A stretch of 64,000 nt of DNA from Butyrivibrio fibrisolvens 16/4. Lineage in GTDB: Bacteria > Bacillota > Clostridia > Lachnospirales > Lachnospiraceae. Below the pieces are notes generated by a model. The model did no database searches, had not been told where the DNA came from, and worked only from the letters and a program-made list of their open reading frames with translations. Both the position numbers and the translations under genes were made by a program. This document shows, in pieces, positions 29,001 to 39,051 of the stretch; within the stretch, counting starts at the first letter, position 1; every line of letters begins with the position of its first letter. The stretch lies in NCBI GenBank assembly GCA_000209815.1, contig FP929036.1, positions 2,507,434 through 2,571,433 on the forward strand, in the 5' to 3' direction.

Positions 29001-30560
29001 CTATTTGTAGACTGAATCTGTCAAAAAGATTTTTTCGATATTTCCGAAATTATTATCTAAAATTTTCTTAACTGATTCACTTCTATTTGGATTTTCTTCA
29101 TGGCTGCTCAAAGAGTCGTCCACAAATTTTAATTTTCCATCTTTACTTCCATCAAAACCTGCAAAATGTATTTTCTTAACACCGATTCTTGAAAGAAGAT
29201 TTACTAACATGAGTGTCGAATCATCACAATACTCGTCATTAAAGTATACAAGCTCATTGTATTCGATTACTGCTGAAGCATCTGTTATGTCTCTCATAAG
29301 ATTAGAAGTAATAACAAGTGAACTGTCATCTGCCTTATGTTTGATGCTGTCATATCTCTTCATATTTGTGAGGAAAATAATATCTGCTCCAGTCTCAGGA
29401 ACAAAGTTTACAGCGATTACACAAGTGCTATCTGAATCTGCTGACATAATATCATCCTTTGCAGCCTTAAGGCTCTCACCTGGGCAAAGAACGAGAATAT
29501 CATCATACTTCTTGATATAATCCTCAAGTCTCTTAACATCAGCAGAATCATCATACTTAACATTCATATATTCGTGATATAGCTTTTCTATATATTCCTC
29601 GTTAAATGTTTCTGCTTCTGATTCATCTACCTGAGAAAGGATTCTTTGAATATCCTTTGTCTTTAATCTCTGTTTTCCCATCAAATGCTCTGCATAAGTT
29701 CTATGTAAATAATACTTTGCAGAAAGAGCATAAGGAATAGCATATCCCCAAGGTTCTTTTGCTTTGATTGGGGCAATATAATCATCAATTGCATCATAGA
29801 TAGGCTCAAGTGCATATCCAGTATCAAACTGCTCATTCATATAATCCGCAATCTGCTCGATACAAAGATTTCCAGGCACACGTCCCATACCAAGAAGTGA
29901 ACCATCAATAACAATCTTTCTGGTAGGGTTAGCAATCTGTGTCATATGCTGGGCAAGATTATAAGCAAGTCCCAGATTTTCATGTAAATGAACACCAATT
30001 GTAATATCTGGAAGGAGATTGTTTTCAACCAAATAATATCTGTGTGAAAGATCCTTTACTCTCATTACACCGAAAGTATCTACAATTGAAAATCCGTATG
30101 GATGAAGCTCGTTTACCTTTTCAAGAACCTCGATGTATTCCTTATCCGAATATACGTTATTATTTACTGGATTAATAAATACCTTGTATCCTTTATCCAT
30201 AAGGATACGTGCAGTCTTCAGACCCCAATCTAATCTCCATCTCTTAAATGAAAGACGAATAATATCGATTGTGCCATCGCAAGGCTCGAGATGTTCGAGA
30301 TCTATAAAGTCTGCCATAAGTGAAAACTGTGAGCGTCCCTTATCCTTTGGAAGGATACGTTTTACATCTTCTATAGTATAATAACGAGCTGTATCTGTAC
30401 CATAAACACTATCCCAAAGGAAGCCTACCTCGATAATATCCACACCAGCTTCTACTAATCTTTCTATGGTGTTCTTTATGACTGTTTCGCCAAATTTACC
30501 GGCAACAATATGACCACCATCTCTTAATGTACAATCTAATAATCTAATATGCTGTTCCAT
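29001..30560 (-). CDS. DRE-TIM (HMGL-like) aldolase fused to a DUF115/MptE-like C-terminal domain
   Basis: A 519-residue two-domain protein. Residues 1-290 are a DRE-TIM metallolyase barrel: LLDCTLRDGGHIV opens with the catalytic DxxLRDG, VGVHLHENLGL gives the HxH metal ligands near residue 196, and LLGMGRVPGNL the closing loop. These enzymes make or break C-C bonds with pyruvate or acyl-CoA, as in 4-hydroxy-2-oxovalerate aldolase or isopropylmalate synthase. Residues about 340-519 (ILVLCPGESLKAAKDDI, VIAVNFVPETGADIIFLTN) look like the Rossmann-type domain of MptE/DUF115 proteins. A cytidylyltransferase gene follows 44 bases upstream, which suggests synthesis of a CMP-activated 2-keto acid sugar. 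The substrate is unknown. Confidence 0.78.
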   Translation of the reverse strand: MEQHIRLLDCTLRDGGHIVAGKFGETVIKNTIERLVEAGVDIIEVGFLWDSVYGTDTARYYTIEDVKRILPKDKGRSQFSLMADFIDLEHLEPCDGTIDIIRLSFKRWRLDWGLKTARILMDKGYKVFINPVNNNVYSDKEYIEVLEKVNELHPYGFSIVDTFGVMRVKDLSHRYYLVENNLLPDITIGVHLHENLGLAYNLAQHMTQIANPTRKIVIDGSLLGMGRVPGNLCIEQIADYMNEQFDTGYALEPIYDAIDDYIAPIKAKEPWGYAIPYALSAKYYLHRTYAEHLMGKQRLKTKDIQRILSQVDESEAETFNEEYIEKLYHEYMNVKYDDSADVKRLEDYIKKYDDILVLCPGESLKAAKDDIMSADSDSTCVIAVNFVPETGADIIFLTNMKRYDSIKHKADDSSLVITSNLMRDITDASAVIEYNELVYFNDEYCDDSTLMLVNLLSRIGVKKIHFAGFDGSKDGKLKFVDDSLSSHEENPNRSESVKKILDNNFGNIEKIFLTDSVYK

Positions 30561-30604
30561 AATTTATCCCTTTCTATAAAAACTACCCCGGGGTTGGAAC
30601 TATT

Positions 30605-31276
30605 TTATTTCAGTTTACCCTTTGATTTTAAGAATGAATATACTGCATCTGCAAGCTCAAAATCATCTGCATTATCAATATCAACACATTCAGCTGCATC
30701 ACACTCTACAATGTATGGATTAAGTCCACATCTTGCATGAGTCTCTGCAAAACACTCCTTCGTAAATACGTATGGAGATGGATTTTCTGTGTAGAATGCT
30801 TCCATATCCTGTGTACGAGGAGGATTGCTAAGATCAAAATTAAATGGCTTTCCATCTTTCCAGAAAAATGTCTGATGCTTCTGTCCTGCAAAAGCAGAAG
30901 ATGCCTTTCCATCCTGCACAGCCTTAATACATTCTTTAATGTGTTCTGTTGAAGTAAAAGGAGCTGTTGCGTGGCAAAGAATGTATACATCTGCCTCTAC
31001 TGTCTTTACGAACTCTTCATAAATAGCTCGACCTTTACAGAACTTATCATCTAAAAATGTAGGTCTCTCTAAAAATTCTACTCCTTCAGGAAGATAATTC
31101 TTTATCTCTGGATTACTGCAATAGCAATAAACCTCATCTATACAATCTCCCTTAAGGGCTGCGAGTTTTTCTGTTATAACCCTAACAAGAGGAGTACCAT
31201 CAGAAAAGCATTTTGTGTTCTTTCCTGGGAGGCGCTCATTATTCATCTTAATAGGAACAAAAGCTACTGTCTTCAT
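30605..31276 (-). CDS. acylneuraminate cytidylyltransferase-family protein
   Basis: 223 residues, single GT-A-like nucleotidyltransferase domain. VAFVPIKMNNERLPGKNTK is the P-loop-like CTP site of the NeuA/KdsB family, ILCHATAPFT the mid motif (usual LQPTSPL), and the ending ECVDIDNADDFELAD has the VDID metal motif. The start overlaps the upstream transferase gene by four bases. Compared with the CMP-nonulosonate synthetase at 44385-45085, the P-loop lacks the GGSKG element (KMNNERLPGK instead of RGGSKGVPGK), so it belongs to a different branch with a different 2-keto sugar substrate, probably the product of the adjacent aldolase (inference). Confidence 0.82.
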   Translation of the reverse strand: MKTVAFVPIKMNNERLPGKNTKCFSDGTPLVRVITEKLAALKGDCIDEVYCYCSNPEIKNYLPEGVEFLERPTFLDDKFCKGRAIYEEFVKTVEADVYILCHATAPFTSTEHIKECIKAVQDGKASSAFAGQKHQTFFWKDGKPFNFDLSNPPRTQDMEAFYTENPSPYVFTKECFAETHARCGLNPYIVECDAAECVDIDNADDFELADAVYSFLKSKGKLK

Positions 31277-32687
31277 TTATTTATCACCTCATCAATATAT
31301 TTGCATAAATTGTCCATAGCATGTGGTTCGTACATTCCATCTGGATTTACTCTACCAGCTGAATCTGTCTTAATCAAAGATACCACCTCTTCTGCTGTAT
31401 CCACAAGAGGAAGTTTTTCCTTTTCTATAAATGACTTAAGATTAATCGCTGTATCACCAAAATTCAAAAGTACTACTTTACAACCAAAACCAATCCCCTC
31501 CTGAAGGGCTGCTGTTCTAGTGCAGACTATTGTACTACTTTCTGCTAAATATCTAAACATGTGATTTTCATTATTATCAATCACATCTATTTTACCATTT
31601 GATAACCAAGGGAATCGCTCCTTATAATAGCTAAATTCCTTAGGATGAAGTTTGTATATTATCCTGTATTCCTCGCCAAGTTCATCTGCTACCTGAGATG
31701 CTATTTTACTAATCTGTTCTCCCTCGGCCAATGTTGAAATGAAAACTATAGTTTTTTCATCTCTAGGATATTTAGCTTTGTAAACATCCCTTTCTCTTTC
31801 AAAGAATGGGAAGCCCACAGGGACTATCTTTACATTATCAGGGAAATGAACAACATCCTCCTGGCTTCGACTAAAAGTAAGATGAGCATCAGGCAGAACT
31901 GAAATCCTATCATCTGGATTAAACTGCATAGGTGTATGTGTAGGGAAAGCGAATCCGTGTGCATATTCAGCAGTAGGTATTCCTCTTTCCTTACCAAGCT
32001 CGCTCATTGCAAAATTATTTACTAGATAATAGCACAATTCAATAATAATCTTTGGCGTAGCTTTATCTAGAATCTTGGCACAATATTTTTGGTGATTTCA
32101 TAGTAGTACATTCTATCTACCATTTCATCTACCATCTTATCAAACATATCTACACCGAATTCTTTTTCTATAGCCTTGAAAATATTACCGAATACTTCCT
32201 CAATCCCCTTAGTATATCGCTTTCTTTTTGTGGTGTTAAACTTATGAGACAACTTTACAGCAATATTTGTTTTAAAAGCCACCCTATCTGTAAAGTATAC
32301 ATTTTTCATGCCGTTGGGAACGAAATGCTTGCGGTTCTCAGGCTGTTCCAATATTACACTTTTATATTTTTTAGAAATATCATCTAAAAAAATATTCTCA
32401 TATAAGCCAGTCTCAGCATTTTTTGTACGTCTAGCATCACATACAAACAATACATCCACATTCCTATAACAAAAAGGTTTCAATGCGTTTAATGCCATTC
32501 TAAGCAAATCTTTTTTATCTACCGGATTTGGCCCTCCCTCTGACACTCTACCAACGGTTTGCTTTTTTATTTCGTTATGTATTTCATATCTATAGAGTGA
32601 CCAGATAGGTATTCCGTAGACTCTAATATTATTACAGTTATATTCTTTCTCAAACTTAAGAAAATTTTCTATTGTTGGTTCTAACAT
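31273..32687 (-). CDS. GT-B-like capsule/surface carbohydrate transferase (frame interrupted once)
   Basis: Frames 32067-32687 and 31273-32037 become one 471-residue protein by restoring one base in the T5 run at 32086-32090, giving YEITKKYCAKILDKATPKII. The C-terminal half shows a GT-B nucleotide-binding arrangement: VVHFPDNVKIVPVGFPFF, IVFISTLAEGEQISKIA, IIYKLHPKEFSYYKERFPWL, CTRTAALQEGIGFGCKVVLL. The KLHP and TxTAAxQEG segments resemble capsule-synthesis and polysialyltransferase-type enzymes. It overlaps the cytidylyltransferase gene, so it is the natural candidate to transfer that CMP-activated sugar. Not a known sialyltransferase family that I can name with certainty. Confidence 0.65.
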
Positions 32688-32696
32688 ATCTTACCT

Positions 32697-34310
32697 TCAT
32701 TCAGTAATACTTTTCAAATCCACAGGATTGCTCTTGCAATAGTAGAATTTATAATCACCTATTTCACCCATATCTTTATACTGATTTATAATAACATCTG
32801 GAACTACACTACTGTTCTTAGGTGTAACAATTACAGTAGCTCCAGAATAATCCTTACTATCATCATAATAATTATAATCACCAAATGACTCTAGCTCATT
32901 TCCTTTTGAAATGCATTTATAAACTCTAGTATCATCTATAACCCTAAGTAATTTCTCGATATATAGTAATTCCTTACCATCATCCCAAAAATAAACAAGG
33001 TTAGCATCCGTAGTTTCTATTAAGCCTAACGCTTCATCATACTTCAAAACATTATTATCAACTGCTGACAGAAAATAGTCCGAATATAAATCCATACATA
33101 CTATAGAAGTAAATAATAATAATGTCCCAACCTTCCTAACTATCAGCTTTTCATTTAAAGATTCTATGAACATGCCTAACAAAATAAACCCTGATTGCAC
33201 CGGAAGAATAAGATAACGCACACTATAATATTCAGCCACACCGTAAGGTGCCATAAAGAAAAGTACACCTGTGCTTACTAGCAAAAGTACTAGCAGGAAC
33301 ATAATATTTTTATTAGTTTGAGCATTCTTACTCTGTTTTATCACTTTTGTTAGCGCACAAAATACACCTATTAAAAAACATACTGTTATTACCAGACCAA
33401 ATACAAACACTCCACCTGCAAAAGAAGCGACCGCTCTTTCAATCCTCATATCCGGTATTCCGCCTAGCAAAGCTCCAAATCCAACAAGAATATTAGATGC
33501 GTTTTTTGAAAAATCAGAAGCATTAACCCAATTAGTGCTCTCGTCTAAGTAACTAAATCCTACTAGTTTTCCTAGCATTCTTCCTACAAGCATAGCTGCT
33601 ATAAAACTTAGAAGGTATATAGTCTTTTTTCTTTTAGAATCTTCCAATCGTTTTCAATAAACACCATAAGTACCAGATAAACAATGATTGGAAATCCTAA
33701 CCACACAACTATTCCTGAACCTTTATTCATAGCTACATAAACCAATGTAACTATTGTAATAATTCCAAGAATTGTATTATTCCCCTCATCCTTTGAGAAG
33801 AAATATAATATCAAATAAAAGCCAATATCAACACATTATAATAAGCTGCGAAACCATTTACGCACTCGTGGTATCCTAACTCGTTATAGATGCTATATCC
33901 ACTTGCCAAAAAGGACATTCAAATAAATTAACTATGATAAGAGAAGTAGTTGCACTAAACTTATAATTTTTACATACTTTTAAAATTAAAAATACTGTCA
34001 ATAGGTTAATAACTAAATTAGTTAAACCATATGCCAGAAAAACATTTCCAGTTAATTTATATAAAGGAACTGCAAGTATTAATCTTTCAAACTCTGGATG
34101 AGTTGTTGTATTAACAAAAGCAGAGGGAAAAATAACTCCCTCTTTTGCTGCCACCATAACTTTCAGATACTCCCAGGAAGAGTCAATTCCCATATGAATT
34201 TTACCTTCAAAAATGGTGAAATATGTAGTTAACACAATTTGACAAAACGCACAAGCCATCAATAATACATTAAGCCATGCATGCTTCGTCTTAATCTTTG
34301 ATAATATCAT
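32697..34310 (-). CDS. GT-C-like polytopic membrane protein (frame interrupted three times)
   Basis: Three breaks, in the T6 run at 33625-33630, near the A runs at 33813-33820, and in the A5 run at 33908-33912, each repaired by one added base, yield a 538-residue protein. The joins read WKILKEKKTIYLLSF, VLILAFILILYFFSKD and ECPFLASGYSIYNELG. About ten helices are present. The first outside loop HMGIDSSWEYLKVMVAAKEG carries the acidic residue expected of ArnT/PMT-like GT-C enzymes, and a C-terminal soluble segment (YFWDDGKELLYIEKLL) follows. It lies between a transferase gene (9 bases) and an acetyltransferase gene (17 bases). Three breaks in one gene could also mean true decay, but each one fits the window-wide pattern. 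Confidence 0.62.
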
Positions 34311-34327
34311 TTCGATTTCCTTTTATT

Positions 34328-34888
34328 TTATCCAATCGTTTTCATCATCATATTAGTATGATTGCTTACCACAGTAAAATCAGGAATATTTTCCGCTATA
34401 ATACACCCTGCTCCAATAAAACAGTTCTTTCCTATAGTCGTTCCTGGAAGAATTACTGCTCCGTAACCTATCAGGCTACCTTTTCCAATGTGAATAGGCG
34501 CATGACTTAAAGGCTGCCTTTCTATAGGCAGCACCTTGTCTTTGTGACCGTGAGTAGAATCGTTAATCATAACATTTGGTGCCAGTGTCACATCGTCCTC
34601 AATGACAATGCTTTCCACACAAGATATCTGACAATTCTGGCCCATTTCTACTCTGTCTCCAATGGAGATATGTGGGGAAAACTCCTGTCCCTCATATTTT
34701 TCTATAGCCTCTATTCTAAATCCATTCAAAATATAGGTATAGTCTCCTATAGAGATGTTTTTTCCTCCCATGATTCTCATTGGCTTGATTAATACTGTGT
34801 GCTTTCCGCAGGATTCAAGCTTGTGATAGTGCAATAAATAAAGTACTAAGTATCGTATTGATTTCAATACGCGCTTAATTAAATCCAT
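34328..34888 (-). CDS. left-handed beta-helix O-acetyltransferase (NodL/CysE-like)
   Basis: 186 residues with hexapeptide repeats from about residue 44 (ISIGDYTYI) to 178 (IGKNCFIGAGCIIAENI). The loop NDSTHGHKDKVLPI contains the catalytic His used by the NodL/LacA/WbbJ-type O-acetyltransferases. The N-terminal 30 residues are amphipathic and basic, perhaps membrane-associating. The enzyme would add an acetyl group from acetyl-CoA to a sugar hydroxyl of the repeat unit. The frame is intact. It is followed by the GT-C-like gene and preceded by 99 bases without a gene in which I see no promoter or terminator of note. Confidence 0.85.
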   Translation of the reverse strand: MDLIKRVLKSIRYLVLYLLHYHKLESCGKHTVLIKPMRIMGGKNISIGDYTYILNGFRIEAIEKYEGQEFSPHISIGDRVEMGQNCQISCVESIVIEDDVTLAPNVMINDSTHGHKDKVLPIERQPLSHAPIHIGKGSLIGYGAVILPGTTIGKNCFIGAGCIIAENIPDFTVVSNHTNMMMKTIG

Positions 34889-34987
34889 AAATCCTCCATT
34901 CTATGAATCTAATATCTATATCCCCTCACTATCTAAATAGCCTTTCAGCTACTAATTACTATTATTCTGTTTAAAGCTGCTTATTAA

Positions 34988-35938
34988 TTATTTATCGTAA
35001 GTTCTCTCGCTAATAATGTATCTTGGTCTTTGCTTTGTCTCCATATAGGTCTTACCTACATACTCTCCAATTACACCAAGCGAAATAAGCTGTATTCCGC
35101 CAAGGAAGCATACAGCTACCATAATGCTAGACCATCCGCCCAGTGTATTACCTAAGAAATGCTGTACTACTGAGTAAATCAAAAGTATCAGGCTGATGAA
35201 GGCCACAAATATACCAAATCCTGTAATCATTCTAATTGGCTTGATACTAAGCGATGTGATGCCATCAAATGCAAGGCTGAGCATCTTTGAAAGAGGATAA
35301 TGGCTCTCTCCTGCAATACGCTCATTACGCTCGTAGTAGACGCTGGTACTCTTAAAACCAACAAGAGGGAACATTCCTCTAAGGAAAATATTTACCTCTT
35401 TATAATTTGCAAATTCTTTAAGAACTCGACTAGATACGAGACGGTAATCTGCATGGTTGAAAACCACCTCTGCTCCCATGCTATTAAGAAGCTTGTAAAA
35501 GCTTTCTGCTGTGAATCTCTTAAAGAATGTATCTGTATCACGCTTGCTACGTACACCGTATACTACTTCACAACCATCTAAGTATGCATCTATCATTTCG
35601 TTCATGGCATTGATATCATCCTGCCCATCGCAGTCGATGGAAATGGTAATATCACAAAGATCCTTTGCTTCCATAAGACCTGCAAGGACCGCATTCTGAT
35701 GACCACGGTTTCGGCTCTGTGTGATACCCACAAAGTGCTCATCTTCCTTTGCAAGTTCTTTGATGATTTCCCATGTTCTATCCTTGGAACCATCGTTTAC
35801 AAACATAACACGGGATTTATCATCAATTTTATCTAAGTTGATGAGCTCTTTTATCTTGCTTAGAAATAGAGGAGCTGTGATTGGAAGCACCTCTTCTTCG
35901 TTGTAGCAAGGTATTACTATGTAAAGTACTGGTTTCAT
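34988..35938 (-). CDS. GtrB/DPM1-like polyprenyl-phosphate glycosyltransferase
   Basis: 316 residues. The GT2 domain (1-225) has IVIPCYNEEEVLPIT, FVNDGSKDRTWE and ISIDCDGQDD, with DxD equivalents, and HADYRLVSSRVL typical of this branch. Two C-terminal helices (GFGIFVAFISLILLIYSVVQ and IMVAVCFLGGIQLISLGVIG) precede the conserved end RPRYIISE. These enzymes put glucose or a similar sugar on undecaprenyl phosphate for use by a membrane transferase outside; the GT-C-like protein at 32697-34310 is the nearest partner. AGAGGTG precedes the start. The upstream 60 bases hold copy 2 of the dispersed hairpin repeat. Confidence 0.92.
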   Translation of the reverse strand: MKPVLYIVIPCYNEEEVLPITAPLFLSKIKELINLDKIDDKSRVMFVNDGSKDRTWEIIKELAKEDEHFVGITQSRNRGHQNAVLAGLMEAKDLCDITISIDCDGQDDINAMNEMIDAYLDGCEVVYGVRSKRDTDTFFKRFTAESFYKLLNSMGAEVVFNHADYRLVSSRVLKEFANYKEVNIFLRGMFPLVGFKSTSVYYERNERIAGESHYPLSKMLSLAFDGITSLSIKPIRMITGFGIFVAFISLILLIYSVVQHFLGNTLGGWSSIMVAVCFLGGIQLISLGVIGEYVGKTYMETKQRPRYIISERTYDK

Positions 35939-35956
35939 TTTATTTCACCTCTTAGC

Positions 35957-36003
35957 CCTCATCCACCGCTAATGCGGTCCCCCTTCCCCCAGAGGGGGAA
36001 GGC
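35957..36003 (-). repeat. dispersed double-hairpin repeat, copy 2
   Basis: Same architecture as 18347-18394: ACCGCT/AGCGGT-type stem (here ACCGC...GCGGT around TAAT) then a CCTTCCCCC/GGGGGAAGG stem, with CCTCATCC at the left edge. The stems differ between copies by paired changes and loop changes only, which supports selection on the fold. It occupies the gap between the SDR gene and the GtrB-like gene. Confidence 0.75.
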
Positions 36004-36009
36004 AATGAG

Positions 36010-36840
36010 TTATTTCCAATTAAATAATATTTTATCTATTTTACTTGAGTCACCCCATACTGCTTTTGAGTCATATGGGCGATCTGGGAATGTGCCATAG
36101 GCAAGACTAATGCTGTAGCCATTGTCTGTGATAAACTTCTCTACACGGTCTGCAAGCTTCATTGGCTTTCCTGTGCAGCATTCGATTATTCCTAATACTT
36201 CATCCTGCATGCTGGCCTTTGCTACCTGTTCACAGAATAAATCGTAGTCTGTGAAATCAAACTGATTCTGACCTGTAGTAAATGGGAATGTCTCATCTCC
36301 TGCCTCTGCTGCTGCAGTAAGCTTAGAGAAAATGCTACATCCTCTATGAGTATTTCCCACAATATAATAACCGCGAAGCCACTGTAGCTTTACGTTGTTT
36401 TCCTTGCAAGTAAGAATGGTAGCCTGACGCAGAGCATTCTTTGCTATTCCATAGAGAGACTGTGGAGCACAAGGTGTGTCCGCCTTGATACAGCCTTCCA
36501 TAAAGCCAATTTCGTGCATGGTTCCCATTACACACATTTTTCTAATGCCAGCCTTACACATCTTTTCAATGAATGCATAGTGCATTGGCAAATCCTTCAT
36601 GTGATTTTCAGAGGCATGTCTGAAGCCATCTCTCCAAGCTAGATGGATAACTACATCTGGCTTTTCAAAATATCCGTATGGGTCATCTAATGTAAAAAGA
36701 TCTGCATCGATACGCTTGGCACGCTCATCCACCTCATCAGTGTGAAAATCTGTGGCTACTACCTCTGCACCAAGATCCAGCATAGTTTTTACAACGCCTT
36801 GGCCGATGTAGCCATTGGCACCTGTTACTAAGTATTTCAT
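36010..36840 (-). CDS. NAD(P)-dependent SDR sugar epimerase/dehydratase
   Basis: 276 residues of the extended short-chain dehydrogenase fold. The Rossmann motif is VTGANGYIGQGVV at the N-terminus; the catalytic YxxxK is in LYGIAKNALRQ, with the preceding CVMGTMHEIG giving the Ser/Thr position. Length is at the short end for the extended SDRs, with a C-terminal substrate domain ending SKIDKILFNW. It could be a nucleotide-sugar 4-reductase, epimerase or dehydratase; LegB-like and RmlB-like features are absent. It is followed by the hairpin repeat and preceded by a glycosyltransferase gene four bases away. Confidence 0.8.
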   Translation of the reverse strand: MKYLVTGANGYIGQGVVKTMLDLGAEVVATDFHTDEVDERAKRIDADLFTLDDPYGYFEKPDVVIHLAWRDGFRHASENHMKDLPMHYAFIEKMCKAGIRKMCVMGTMHEIGFMEGCIKADTPCAPQSLYGIAKNALRQATILTCKENNVKLQWLRGYYIVGNTHRGCSIFSKLTAAAEAGDETFPFTTGQNQFDFTDYDLFCEQVAKASMQDEVLGIIECCTGKPMKLADRVEKFITDNGYSISLAYGTFPDRPYDSKAVWGDSSKIDKILFNWK

Positions 36841-36843
36841 AAT

Positions 36844-37891
36844 TTATACCTCAAACAATTTGTCAATCCACGAATGGATACTATATTTTCTACGCACTTC
36901 TTCGTTTTCTACGTATGGTTTGTCTAGCCACTCGGAGCCTGGGAGGACGAAGGCACTGTAGTCTCCTGTGCGTTCTGCCTCATCGGCCTTCTTAGCCAGG
37001 TCTGTAAGAATCAAATCATTACTATCATTATAAAACTCATAGTCACGTAAATATATGTTGTTTGTTACTAGTTTTCTTTTAATGCCCAAAGTTTCCATTG
37101 TGCGCATTGTCAAACCTTGCTGCTTCTCGTGTGCTAAATCAAGGATTGCCTTTGAGTTTCTGCACATATCGCGGATATTTTCTGGCTTGAATGGTTCAAA
37201 GCTGATGATGTCCATATCTAGGTCCTTAACAAGCTTTGGATTCTTTAGCTTCTTGCCACGGTAAACGCTAGGGGCAAGGTAAAGCTTTAAGCACATCTTC
37301 TTGTCGGGGTTAGCTGCTTTGAAAGCTTTGAAGTAGCGGTATCTGAATGGGAAGAAGGCTGAAACGCTCACATAGTCGTATTTATATTCTGTAGGCTGCT
37401 GTAACTTAGCCCCATCAAAATCATCTGAATAAAATAATGGCACTAGCTCATACCCCAGCTTCGATTCCTTTGCGTCCACAGAATCGAAGGTGCCTCTCCA
37501 ATCAAACAGCTTTCCAATTTCGCCTTTGTGGCGCATGTTTTCAAACGAATCCCAGGAATAGTAGATAGACTTTCCTGTAGGTTTTAGTGCCTTGGCTTTA
37601 AGGTCGAGTATAGTCTGTTCTGAAAGGATGTTGCCTCGGATGACCAGGAGATAGTCGTAGCCTTCTTCTGGCATTTCATTCAGAATCCTATTTAAAAGTT
37701 TTTATTAAAACTATTGAATACCTTTTCTGTATGAAGTACATCTGCAATATTTTTAAAACTAGGTATTTTGTTTTTTCAGGTTCCTCATCATAAAATTTTG
37801 CATTTGCACCTCTGCTTTCCAAATCTTCTTTCATTTTAGATTGGTAAGCGTAGAACTTTGGCATTATTATTAAAATGTTTTTATTTTTCAT
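36844..37891 (-). CDS. CgeB-like glycosyltransferase (frame interrupted twice)
   Basis: The ATG at 37891 opens MKNKNILIIMPKFYAYQSKM. Two one-base repairs, in the T5 run at 37750-37754 and the A4 run at 37694-37697, connect it through KNIADVLHTEKVFNSF and NKNFLNRILNEMPEEG to the long frame, giving 349 residues. LLVIRGNILSEQTI, YYSWDSFENM and FSFEPFKPENIRDMCRNSKA, with LRTMETLG-like TMRTMETLGIKRKLVTNN, are the conserved elements of a GT-B family often annotated as CgeB-like or lipopolysaccharide core transferases. The start overlaps the preceding GT gene by four bases (ATGA). Donor and acceptor unknown. Confidence 0.68.
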
Positions 37892-39049
37892 AGTGTATAA
37901 ATTCTTCTTGAAATCACAGCGTAATCAAAGTTTAATCGAGCGAAGGAGAAGGACTTTGCCTTGGCCTGCTCTAGTACCTGTACGTTGTCTGTAATGTCTC
38001 TAAATACTTTTTCAATATCCTCTTCTGTTTCTACGAAGAATATGTTTTCGTGGTTACAATCTGTGTAGGTATCGTCAGTATATGTTTCAAATGGATAAGC
38101 CATATTTACACAGCCTGCACACATAGCTGTCTCAAATGTAGAAGACTGGCTACCTGGCTGACAGTACATATCTACACCAGCAAGGAACTCCTCAATCTCC
38201 TTATTTACCTTCCATCCCATAAAGTGAACACGGTTGTCCATCTCCATAAGTGGACGAAGAACTGGCTCCATATCATCTGGAATTGAACCAAAAATAAAAA
38301 GTGCTAAACGTGGGTCCTTAACCTTGTGGAATGCACGTAATAGCTCTGCAGTACGCTTTGGAGCTGCAAGTTTACCTGAGTGAGCTAAAATAATTGCATC
38401 CTGTGGAAGTGCATATTTCCTAATAATTTCCATTCGTGCGTTCTTCTGCTGCTCTAAGGAATATATAGTCCCCCCCCGGTGCCATAAATTCCTGTTTTTC
38501 TTTTGGAATTACATATAAATCATTCATCCAATTACGCATATCTGCGCCGATATAAAGCACTTTATCAATCTCTGGCATAGCCTTGCTGATAAAATGACCA
38601 TGTATAACCTTATAAAATGTTTTACTAATAATGTTTCTAGCGGAATTACTGTAATCCTCGTGACAATCCATAAAAAGAAGACAGTTTGGATGATTCTTGC
38701 AGTATTCTGCTGCAGTCATTATTTCATATCCGCTCATACCATGGAAAAGAATTGTATCTGGCGCAAATTCTTCGATAAGCCCCTTCACTCTGTCACATTT
38801 CTGAGTCTTCTCAGTCCATAACTCTGAACACATCACTCTATCAAGCTCAAGTCTAATAAGTCGAGCTCCGTTATCCATTATAGTATCCTCTTCTGGACCT
38901 TTAACAAGCTCTCCCTGTTCATAGCGCCAGCAATCTGTAATAAGCAAAACTTCATGTCCGTCAGCACGCTGACATTCAATCATCTGATTTTCCTGATACA
39001 GCATGCCCACTGTAAAGTGTGACGCTAATGCTAAATGAAGTATCTTCAT
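37888..39049 (-). CDS. GT4-like glycosyltransferase interrupted at a G8 tract
   Basis: Frames 38420-39049 and 37888-38433 join into a 386-residue GT-B enzyme if the C8 run at 38470-38477 (G8 in the coding strand) loses one base; the sequence then reads MAPGGTIYSLEQQKNARMEI. N-terminal half: LHLALASHFTVGMLYQENQM, LFHGMSGYEIMTAAEY. C-terminal half: ILAHSGKLAAPKRTAELL, LFIFGSIPDDM and the donor-site region PGSQSSTFETAMCAGCVNMA with E-x7-type acidic residue. A pure G8 is unusual in this AT-rich sequence and is the kind of tract that slips during replication, so phase-variable expression is possible; a base-calling error is the alternative. Confidence 0.72.
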
Positions 39050-39051
39050 AA

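Noticed and set aside
34889..34987. Gap with TCACTATCTA, resembling the centre of the large palindromes
   Set aside because: No complementary arms flank it, so it is not a third copy; nothing else supportable is in this gap.
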